Shown here one piece after another: positions 7,213 through 13,962 of a DNA stretch of 31,613 bases (positions within the stretch are counted from its first letter, which is position 1; every line of letters starts with the position of its first letter). Source of the DNA: a virus; the IMG/VR virus record IMGVR_UViG_3300029448_000221, positions 1-31,613 of that record. One strand, 5' to 3'. Made by a program: the position numbers and the translations under genes. The notes below the pieces were generated by a model that saw nothing but the letters and a program-made list of their open reading frames with translations, searched no databases and was not told where the DNA came from.

Positions 7213-7978
7213 TTGTAGTTCATTATCTGTAAATGACGCAATCGTAAAAAACAAAACATTACCTAATGTTTTAGAAATACAATCAGAAGAATTATTACAA
7301 GTACCACAACCAAAAGCACCAATTGTGGTTGCTGTTTATCCTAACAGTTTTACAGACCAAACAGGACAACGTAAAAGTAACAGTGAATTTGCTTTATTTT
7401 CTACAGCACTAACCCAAGCACCAAGTCATTTGCTAATTAGAAGCCTAAAACATACCGCTAATGGTAAGTTTTTTAGAGTTGCCGAAAGAGTTGGTTTGGA
7501 CAATTTAACAAAAGAAAGGCAGCTAATACGTTCAGCCAGAGAACAAAACGAAAAGTCTGATGGACCCAAACCAATAATGCCATTACTTTTTGCAGGTGTT
7601 TTGATGGAAGGTGCTGTTATTGGTTTTGACACAAATATTAAAAGCGGTGGTAGAGGTGCTAGATATTTAGGCATAGGAACAAGCACTCAATACAGAGTAG
7701 ACAATATAACAGTAGCACTAAGGATGATTTCTATAGCTACAGGAGAAGTTTTGATAGATGTTTTAGTAAGTAAACAGTTGTATAGCTATGGACGGTCACA
7801 AGACGTTTTTAGGTTTATAGAATCAGGAACAGAGTTAGTAGAAATAGAAACAGGTGATGCTGAAAACGAGCCTGCAACCCTAGCATTACAAAAGGCTATT
7901 GAGGAAGCTGTTTTGCAAATCGTTAAAATAGGGTATGATAAAAATTTCTGGGAGGTTAAAGATGAAAAAACTAATTAG
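7157..7978 (+). CDS. csgG: CsgG-like curli secretion lipoprotein (outer-membrane pore)
   Basis: A 273-residue protein, close to E. coli CsgG (277). It has a lipoprotein signal ending LLSSC, lipidated Cys at residue 20. Family motifs are clear: VVAVYPNSFTDQTGQ (57-71), GLDNLTKERQLIR (113-125), GAVIGFDTNIKSGGRGARY (152-170) leading to LGIG, ATGEVL (194-199) and NEPATLALQKAIEEAV (237-252). CsgG forms a nonameric ungated outer-membrane channel through which curli subunits leave the cell. In the constriction loop Phe56 of E. coli is kept (F81 in FSTA) but, by my alignment, Asn55 is Leu and Tyr51 is not Tyr. ATG at 7157 or 7163 are both possible; no strong RBS, so coupling to csgF translation is likely. 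Overlaps csgF by 56 bases and the curlin-like gene by 17. Confidence 0.93.
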   Translation: MLMEILPRYSCLLAILLSSCSSLSVNDAIVKNKTLPNVLEIQSEELLQVPQPKAPIVVAVYPNSFTDQTGQRKSNSEFALFSTALTQAPSHLLIRSLKHTANGKFFRVAERVGLDNLTKERQLIRSAREQNEKSDGPKPIMPLLFAGVLMEGAVIGFDTNIKSGGRGARYLGIGTSTQYRVDNITVALRMISIATGEVLIDVLVSKQLYSYGRSQDVFRFIESGTELVEIETGDAENEPATLALQKAIEEAVLQIVKIGYDKNFWEVKDEKTN

Positions 7979-8669
7979 TTTGTTGTTACTAACCCCAACG
8001 GTAATTTTTGCAGCTGACAACGAAATATATGTTGACCAATCAGGTGCTACAGCAAATATAGATTTAGAACAACTTGGTTCAGGTAATATTATTGGCGGTC
8101 TGTTAAGTTCAGCAGGCAGCATGAATCCATTAGATTTAGATGGCATTACTATGACTTTAGATATAAACCAAATAGGTGACACTAATAAATTTTTAGGTGA
8201 TATTCTTGGAGATTCTGTAACAGGTTTTTTTGAGTTTGATGGTGATTCTAATACTTTTACTATACAAGGCGACCCAACAAACACTTATGGAATTGATAAT
8301 TCTAACTACAACGTGGACGTAACAGGTAGTACAAATACCTTTACATTAGACCATGGAACTACAGCACTAGCTGCAACATTAGATTTAGATTGGGTAATTA
8401 ATGGTGATGGCAACACATTTGATTTTGATATTAACTATGATGGTGCTACAAACTATGTAGATGTTGACGGTGATAGCAATACAGTTAATTTTACAGGTTC
8501 TGGTTATGCAGGTGGATATTTCTATTTAGACCAAACTGGCAATTCAAGGACTTTTAACATTACACAATCGAGTACATTAGATAATGACTGGCTTAAGATT
8601 ATATCTAACGGTAATAGTGGTACTGTTTGCGTCATTCAAAACGACCAAGGTACAAGCACTAGCTGCTGA
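7962..8669 (+). CDS. Secreted curlin-like repeat protein, putative substrate of the CsgG pore
   Basis: A 235-residue protein starting at 7962, chosen for the strong RBS GGGAGG and the signal peptide MKKLISLLLLTPTVIFA|AD. An upstream in-frame ATG at 7935 would spoil the signal. The mature part is beta-rich and Asn/Asp/Gly/Thr-rich. Curlin-type QxGxxN occurs at residues 37-42 and 70-75, and the shorter GxxN core recurs at 94-97, 122-125, 148-151, 161-164 and 170-173. Canonical CsgA/CsgB repeats keep Gln at both strand ends; here most are Asp, Val, Ile or Tyr, so this is a divergent curlin-like protein, not textbook CsgA. Two Cys (223, 235) near the C-terminus could form a disulfide. Position right after csgG makes it the obvious export substrate. 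Its last 86 bases overlap the next gene. Confidence 0.7.
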   Translation: MKKLISLLLLTPTVIFAADNEIYVDQSGATANIDLEQLGSGNIIGGLLSSAGSMNPLDLDGITMTLDINQIGDTNKFLGDILGDSVTGFFEFDGDSNTFTIQGDPTNTYGIDNSNYNVDVTGSTNTFTLDHGTTALAATLDLDWVINGDGNTFDFDINYDGATNYVDVDGDSNTVNFTGSGYAGGYFYLDQTGNSRTFNITQSSTLDNDWLKIISNGNSGTVCVIQNDQGTSTSC

Positions 8670-9696
8670 TATTGGAGACATATCTGAGTTAAACGGTTTT
8701 GCTCAAATAGTAAGAGACAAACCTTACGAAGCTAATTTAAAATTTGCTATTCGCAGCAATGATGAGGCTATTACTACTAATGGTAGAATGGCTATTACCT
8801 TCCTTGATGACTCTACTGTAAAACTTACCGAACATTCACAATTATTAATTGATGAATATATATATGACCCTGACCCATCTAAATCAAAGATGGCACTTAC
8901 TTTTGGATTAGGTACAGCAAGATTTATTACAGGTAATTTAAATCGCATAGATAAACAAAATATAAAACTTAGCACTCCTACTGCAAACATAGCTATAAGA
9001 GGCACAGACTTTACAGCCACAGTAGATGAGCTTGGACGCAGTCTTATAATCTTGTTACCTGATGCCTTAGGCTTATCTAGTGGTGAGATAGAAGTTGTTA
9101 CAGCCACAGGTAGTGTTTTGTTAAATAAGCCGTATCAAGCTACAACAGTAAATGTGTTTGAAAACCCACCGAGCAAACCTGTAATTTTAGATTTGTCATT
9201 AGATATTATTGACAATATGCTAATAGTTTCACCACCAAAAGAAGATATCCAAGCTGAAGAAGAAACAGCAAGCACTAAAACAGTTAATTTGTTAGATTTC
9301 AACGATTTAGATATTGATTACCTTAACGAAGATTTTTTAGAGGATAGTGATTTAGAATTTACAGAACTAGACATAAACTATCTTGACGTAAATTTTTTAG
9401 AAGATTTGTTGGACGTGCTTGATACATTAGCTGTAGAAGAGGAAGAAGACCAACTTGGATTGGCTACTCGTGTAAACATATCTGGAACTCTTATAGGCCA
9501 AGATACCAATACACAAATAACCACAATAGTGACAGGACAAACCATAAGCCTACGCAGACAAGTAAGCGAATCGGCTAGGGTTGATTTAAATGCAAGTGAT
9601 GGGTATACCGTAATTTTAATTCAAGACGGAGTTTCTAATATAATCAAAATAAACGGTGGTGGAGATAGTGTTATTAAAATCACACAAAGTAATTAA
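8584..9696 (+). CDS. Secreted FecR-domain protein with acidic repeats and curlin-like tail
   Basis: A 370-residue protein. Residues 1-27 form a signal peptide (LYLTVIVVLFASF core, ALA|AD site), encoded wholly within the overlap with the curlin-like gene. Residues about 36-150 are a FecR domain: RSNDEAITTNGRMAITFLDD, then GTARFITGNL and TPTANIAIRGTDF, the family's best-conserved block. Then an Asp/Glu-rich region with two 20-residue-spaced copies, LDIDYLNEDFLED (242-254) and LDINYLDVNFLED (262-274). The C-terminal 75 residues are beta-rich and include QDGVSN (347-352), which fits the curlin QxGxxN motif. FecR domains occur in periplasmic signalling proteins and in secreted proteins, often near CHASE2 cyclases; here such a cyclase lies two genes on. 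A sensor partner or surface role is inferred. Confidence 0.8.
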   Translation: MTGLRLYLTVIVVLFASFKTTKVQALAADIGDISELNGFAQIVRDKPYEANLKFAIRSNDEAITTNGRMAITFLDDSTVKLTEHSQLLIDEYIYDPDPSKSKMALTFGLGTARFITGNLNRIDKQNIKLSTPTANIAIRGTDFTATVDELGRSLIILLPDALGLSSGEIEVVTATGSVLLNKPYQATTVNVFENPPSKPVILDLSLDIIDNMLIVSPPKEDIQAEEETASTKTVNLLDFNDLDIDYLNEDFLEDSDLEFTELDINYLDVNFLEDLLDVLDTLAVEEEEDQLGLATRVNISGTLIGQDTNTQITTIVTGQTISLRRQVSESARVDLNASDGYTVILIQDGVSNIIKINGGGDSVIKITQSN

Positions 9697-9737
9697 GTGT
9701 CAAAAAGTGTCGACTTCTATTCTATGATGAGTATAAT
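9695..9737 (+). promoter_or_regulatory. Possible promoter/operator before the methyltransferase
   Basis: The 58-base gap contains an exact TATAAT at 9732-9737, 17 bases before the ATG at 9755. Upstream there is a direct repeat AAGTGTC at 9695-9701 and 9705-9711, ten bases apart, about one helical turn. No good -35 hexamer lies at the right distance, so a promoter needing an activator, or chance in AT-rich DNA, are both possible. The following RBS is AAAGGAG. Confidence 0.3.
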
Positions 9738-9754
9738 AAGGTAAAGGAGTCGTT

Positions 9755-11377
9755 ATGAAAGTTTTAAGTTTATTTGATGGTATGAGTTGTGGTCGTATTG
9801 CATTAGACCGTTTGGGCATACCTGTAGAAAAGTATTATGCAAGTGAGATAGACAAGTATGCTATTCAAGTAAGCCAAGCAAATTATCCTGATATTATTCA
9901 GGTCGGTGATATTTGTGACTTAGACCCTAAAGACTACATGGATGTAGACCTTATGCTTGCAGGAAGTCCGTGTCAGGGATTTAGTTTTGCAGGAAAACAG
10001 CTTGCTTTTGATGACCCAAGGAGTGCCTTGTTTTTTGAGTTTATTCGGTTGCTCAAAGAAATAAAACCAAAGTATTTCTTGCTTGAAAACGTAAGAATGA
10101 AAAAAGAGTTTTTGCAAGTTATATCAGAACAAGTGTCTGACTGTTATCCTGAGATACCTTTTGGTATTGAACCTATTTTTATAAACAGCTCACTTCTTTC
10201 AGCCCAATCAAGACAAAGATATTATTGGACTAACATACCAAACGTACAACAACCTGAAGACAAAGGTATAGTTTTGCGAGACATACTAGAAACAGAAGTT
10301 GATGACAATTTAGATAAAATGACAAGCAAAGAGGGTAAAGCACATTGCTTGACTGTAAGTTATACAGGTGCTGTGCCATGGAACAGCATAGAAAAAAGGC
10401 AAAGGACTATGGTGCCTGTCAACAAACCAATTAAGGTTGGCATGAATGTAGAACAGGTAAAGGTAAGAAAACATCAAGTTCATATTGAAAGTCTTAAATG
10501 GCTTTTGCGAACCATGAAAGCCAATAGTGGCAAAACTAATAAACAAATAGCTGAAGAAACTAATATGCCTGTTACTAAGGTCGAGCATTGGTTTAGAAAC
10601 GACAGCAGTTTTGCTATACCAAGTGATGATATTTGGCTTAAGCTCAAAGAAGTTTTGGGTCTTAACACCGATATATTTGATGCACAGATTATGGAGTTTG
10701 AGTATCGTGACGGTGTGTATGAAAGCAAACAAAGAGTATATAGCGAAGAAGGTAAGTCACCTACGCTGACAGCATCAAATAAAGACCAATACATAGAAAC
10801 CAAGCCTAAACAAGTAGGTGTTGCAGTAGATATAAACGGACATGACATACTCAAACGAGTCTATAGTCCTGATGGCAAGTCGCCCACAGTAACAGCTTGC
10901 AGTGGTGGTAACAATGAGCCTAAGGTTGTGACAGGTGGTGCTTTTCGTGGCAGAGCTTATAATAAAGACGGCAAACGCATGGACAGAGACGGTAGTTCTG
11001 TAGCCAATAAAACCAAACAAATGCTTGAGCTTAGAAGAGATAACAAATCAAACGCTATTACTACAGTAGGTAAAGATAGTGTTGTTACGGTGCAGTCTTA
11101 CAACAGAAAAGACGGATTAGGTAAAGAATTAGATAAAGCACACACATTAAATGCATCTGATTGGCGAGGATTAAACAGAAATCAAAACCAAAATGCTGTA
11201 GTAACTAATGATGGTGGTGACTTACATTGGCGTAAACTAACGCCCTTAGAATGTGAACGACTACAGACAGTTCCAGATAATTACACTAATCATGTGTCCA
11301 ATACACAGAGATATAAAATGCTAGGCAATGGTTGGACGGTAGATGTTATATGCCATATATTTAAAAACATGGAATGA
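9755..11377 (+). CDS. Cytosine-C5 DNA methyltransferase with large inserted recognition region
   Basis: A 540-residue protein with C5-methyltransferase motifs: I LSLFDGMSCGRIAL (4-17), IV GSPCQGFSFAG with catalytic Cys73, VI LLENV with Glu111, VIII QSRQRYYW, and the C-terminal IX/X block LTPLECERLQTVPDNY and KMLGNGWTVDVI. Between VIII and IX lies about 280 residues, much longer than usual, containing an HTH-like segment (NKQIAEETNMPVTKVEHWF, about 261-279) and repeats of the form YSxxGKSPTxTA (two clear copies, near residues 330 and 370, then weaker ones). This insert probably holds target recognition. It would methylate phage DNA for protection against host restriction or to alter gene control; no restriction partner is seen. 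The stop overlaps the cyclase start by four bases (ATGA), so the two are co-translated. Confidence 0.93.
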   Translation: MKVLSLFDGMSCGRIALDRLGIPVEKYYASEIDKYAIQVSQANYPDIIQVGDICDLDPKDYMDVDLMLAGSPCQGFSFAGKQLAFDDPRSALFFEFIRLLKEIKPKYFLLENVRMKKEFLQVISEQVSDCYPEIPFGIEPIFINSSLLSAQSRQRYYWTNIPNVQQPEDKGIVLRDILETEVDDNLDKMTSKEGKAHCLTVSYTGAVPWNSIEKRQRTMVPVNKPIKVGMNVEQVKVRKHQVHIESLKWLLRTMKANSGKTNKQIAEETNMPVTKVEHWFRNDSSFAIPSDDIWLKLKEVLGLNTDIFDAQIMEFEYRDGVYESKQRVYSEEGKSPTLTASNKDQYIETKPKQVGVAVDINGHDILKRVYSPDGKSPTVTACSGGNNEPKVVTGGAFRGRAYNKDGKRMDRDGSSVANKTKQMLELRRDNKSNAITTVGKDSVVTVQSYNRKDGLGKELDKAHTLNASDWRGLNRNQNQNAVVTNDGGDLHWRKLTPLECERLQTVPDNYTNHVSNTQRYKMLGNGWTVDVICHIFKNME

Positions 11378-13140
11378 AGAAGTTAATAGCACCAATACTC
11401 ATAATACTAGCCCTACCGCTAGTGTTTCAGTCTGTACCTACAGAAATATTAAAACTTAAAACATTTGATGCTTTAGTCAAAGAACAAGAGCCAAGCGGTA
11501 ATTTTGTTATTTTAAACATATCAGAAGAAGACGTAAGAAAGCGTGGCGGTTTTCCCTTTCCAAGAAGAGATTTAGCACAAATACAAATAGACCTAATCAA
11601 CGAAGGTGCTTTAGGTATTGGGTGGGCGTTATCATTTTCAGAAGCTGATAGGTTTGGTGGTGATGATGCTTTCGCACAAACACTAGGTTTTTTGCCAAGC
11701 GTATTAGCAATGTTCGAGACACCTAACGGTCAATACCCAAAAACAGTTGGCACCGTAATAAAAGGCGATGAGGTTGGCGGCATACCAACAGCAGGCGTAG
11801 TTGAAAACATAGACGTGTTAAAACAACAAAGCTTTCAAGGTATTGCTACAGCACCTGTGGATGTAGATAATCTAGTGAGACGCATACCTTTGTTGATGAA
11901 AACACCTGACGGCTGGACACCTAGCTTTGGCACAGAAATACTAAAAGCACTTACAGGCACTAGGTCGTACATAATTACTACCAATGCAAACGGCATACAG
12001 GAAATTGCAGTAAGACATTTACCGCCTGTAAAAACAGATAACTTTGGTCGTAAATGGATTAGTTGGGTCAACACACCCACAACAACATTAGATGAAATGA
12101 ACGTAGCAGGTAAGTTTGTAATTATTGGTGTCACTGCTAACGGTGTAATGCCACAAGTAGCTACTCCTGTAGGATTGTTAGAGCCACATAAGATACAAGC
12201 AGCATTAGCAGAATCAATCCTGATACAGGACTCTCCTATGATACCTGAGTGGTCTATAGCTGCTGAAATGCTCATTTTTATCATATCAGTAAGCCTTATA
12301 TGGCTTGTAATTGCATATTTTGGTATAACCCTAGGAGTTGCACTAGCGTTAGTAATAATGCTTTCTACGGCTTTAGGTGGCTATTACGCAATACAAGCAG
12401 GTGTATTAATAGATGTAACTTGGTCTTTAGTATCACAATTTATCACCGGGTCTATAGGTTTTTACCTTAGATTTAGAGAACAATACAAATTAAGACTACA
12501 AATTAAAAAACAATTTGAGCATTACCTTGACCCAAGACAAGTGAAACAATTACAAAAAAATCCAGAGTTATTAAAGCTTGGCGGAGAGAAAAGAAGATGC
12601 ACTTTTTTGTTTACAGACTTGCGTGGCTTTACAGCATTAAGTGAGTCCGTAGAGCCTGAAAAAGTGACATACATTATGAATAGAGTTTTAACAGCTCAGG
12701 TTGAAGCAGTGCAAAAATACAACGGTTGCATTGACAAATTTATCGGTGACGCAGGCATGTACATCTGGAACGCACCTTTAGATGTAAAACATCACGAACA
12801 AATAGCTTACGAATGTGCATTAGAAATCATAGAAAATGTTAAAAAAGTAAGCGATGAATTAGTAGCAGAAGGATTGCCACCTGTAGCAATAGGCTTAGGA
12901 TTGAATACCGGTGATGCAATAGTTGGTAACATGGGCAGTAAAACACGGTTTGATTATTCTGCTATAGGCGATGCTGTAAATACAGCTGCAAGACTAGAAT
13001 CAGCCACAAAAGAAAGAAATGTAGATATTTTAATAGGCGAAGAAACAGAAAAGTTTTGTGGTTATAAATTAAAAGTGTTAGAATCTATCAGGGTTAAAGG
13101 AAAAGAAAAACCATTAAAAATTTATACAAAACATTTATAA
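11374..13140 (+). CDS. CHASE2-domain membrane sensor fused to class III adenylate cyclase
   Basis: A 588-residue protein. An N-terminal hydrophobic segment (5-20) leads to an extracytoplasmic CHASE2 domain (about 25-290) with GFPFPRRDLAQ, IGWALSFSEADRFGGDDAFA and FVIIGVTA. Three transmembrane segments follow (about 297-316, 318-337, 345-365), then a class III cyclase domain (about 405-588). Metal ligands D415 (FTDLRGFT) and D459 (IGDAG), ATP-specifying K455 (DKFIGD) and D527 (RFDYSAIGD), and the transition-state pair N536/R540 (VNTAAR) are all present. It should therefore be an active adenylate, rather than guanylate, cyclase, making cAMP in response to a periplasmic signal. CHASE2 ligands are unknown. 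Start is fixed by the ATGA overlap with the methyltransferase. Such receptors are ordinary in bacteria; I know of no common phage counterpart. Confidence 0.93.
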   Translation: MKKLIAPILIILALPLVFQSVPTEILKLKTFDALVKEQEPSGNFVILNISEEDVRKRGGFPFPRRDLAQIQIDLINEGALGIGWALSFSEADRFGGDDAFAQTLGFLPSVLAMFETPNGQYPKTVGTVIKGDEVGGIPTAGVVENIDVLKQQSFQGIATAPVDVDNLVRRIPLLMKTPDGWTPSFGTEILKALTGTRSYIITTNANGIQEIAVRHLPPVKTDNFGRKWISWVNTPTTTLDEMNVAGKFVIIGVTANGVMPQVATPVGLLEPHKIQAALAESILIQDSPMIPEWSIAAEMLIFIISVSLIWLVIAYFGITLGVALALVIMLSTALGGYYAIQAGVLIDVTWSLVSQFITGSIGFYLRFREQYKLRLQIKKQFEHYLDPRQVKQLQKNPELLKLGGEKRRCTFLFTDLRGFTALSESVEPEKVTYIMNRVLTAQVEAVQKYNGCIDKFIGDAGMYIWNAPLDVKHHEQIAYECALEIIENVKKVSDELVAEGLPPVAIGLGLNTGDAIVGNMGSKTRFDYSAIGDAVNTAARLESATKERNVDILIGEETEKFCGYKLKVLESIRVKGKEKPLKIYTKHL

Positions 13141-13145
13141 AATAT

Positions 13146-13328
13146 ATGGCAACAACAAAAGAAGCAATCAGCAAAATAGAAGCACACGAAAGAGAGTGTA
13201 CAATTAGATACGCTAACATCGAAAAAAGACTTGAAGACGGCTCAAAGCGTTTTGATAAACTAGAAACTATGATATGGGCTGTATATCCGTTTATCTTACT
13301 TTCTGTGGTTTTATCTAGGTTTGTGTAG
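13146..13328 (+). CDS. Holin-like small protein with C-terminal membrane segment
   Basis: A 60-residue protein with a charged helical N-terminal part (IEAHERECTIRYANIEKRLEDG) and a C-terminal hydrophobic segment (WAVYPFILLSVVLSRF). This tail-anchored coiled-coil layout resembles XhlA-type holin-associated proteins and single-pass holins. It stands directly before the spanin and lysozyme genes, which supports a lysis role. No strong RBS is visible; the gap to the cyclase stop is five bases. Confidence 0.6.
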   Translation: MATTKEAISKIEAHERECTIRYANIEKRLEDGSKRFDKLETMIWAVYPFILLSVVLSRFV

Positions 13329-13567
13329 TGGAAAAAACACTTGCATTGCTGAAACATGCAATCGAAGTAGTAAGCAATTATTTATTTCCCAAATATAAAA
13401 TTACAGTTTCATTTAATAAAGAATATGGCGACTCTGATGACAAAATTTACATATCAAAAAAGATTGTGACAAAAAAAGAAAAACATCTTAAATTTAAAGA
13501 TGAAGATGACAAAATTGTAGAATACAGAAGTGCATCTGGTCTTAATTACATTATCGAGGATGTCTAA
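13328..13567 (+). CDS. Small hypothetical protein in lysis region
   Basis: A 79-residue protein read from a GTG that overlaps the preceding TAG by one base (TAGTG). It has a helical N-terminus and a charged beta-rich body (KIYISKKIVTKKEKHL), no membrane segment and no motif I recognise. Its stop overlaps the i-spanin start region (TAATG), which supports translation in the lysis operon. Confidence 0.5.
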   Translation: MEKTLALLKHAIEVVSNYLFPKYKITVSFNKEYGDSDDKIYISKKIVTKKEKHLKFKDEDDKIVEYRSASGLNYIIEDV

Positions 13568-13962
13568 TGCAACAATTTTTATTGGCAATTATTCTTACTC
13601 TTTGTTTTACAAGTTACTACTTATATAACCAAAATAAAGTTCTTACAGCAAACAATCTTGCTTTAGAAAACGCAATTGCAACACAAGAAGAAACAATCAA
13701 ATCACTACAAAACGATTTTGAATTACAAACTACACAACTAAATGCATTATCTCTAAAAAGCCAAGCGGCACAAAGAGAGCTAAACAGGTATGTTACTTTT
13801 ATACAAAATTATGAATTGTCTGCAAAAATATTAGCAGACCCGGTTGAAATGGAAAGGAAAATTAATAATGGCACAAAACACATTATGGAAGACATCGAAA
13901 AGCTTAGCGTTGTTGTTGACAGTCTTGATGATGGCGAGCAGCTGCAGTCTGCTACCAACTAA
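13567..13962 (+). CDS. i-spanin (Rz-like inner-membrane lysis protein)
   Basis: A 131-residue type II membrane protein with an N-terminal hydrophobic segment (residues 3-20, FLLAIILTLCFTSYYLY) and a long periplasmic coiled coil (about 25-90). It ends with DPVEMERKINNGTKHIMEDIEKL, a pattern seen in Rz-type i-spanins. The o-spanin is encoded in another frame over its 3' end, the classic Rz/Rz1 arrangement. Together they fuse inner and outer membranes after the lysozyme has cut the cell wall. Start at the TAATG overlap. Confidence 0.78.
   Translation: MQQFLLAIILTLCFTSYYLYNQNKVLTANNLALENAIATQEETIKSLQNDFELQTTQLNALSLKSQAAQRELNRYVTFIQNYELSAKILADPVEMERKINNGTKHIMEDIEKLSVVVDSLDDGEQLQSATN

Noticed and set aside
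7935-7961. Upstream ATG for the curlin-like gene
   Set aside because: It would place charged residues before a clean signal peptide, and the strong GGGAGG RBS lies before the ATG at 7962.
7157-7978. Idea that the csgG-like gene is a host fragment captured by misassembly
   Set aside because: It overlaps its neighbours tightly on both sides and matches their strand and composition, so it is part of the phage operon as far as the sequence shows.
10310-10854. Minus-strand open frames of 120-140 codons inside the methyltransferase
   Set aside because: They lie opposite a gene with clear motifs, lack RBS and recognisable content, and all other genes are on the + strand.
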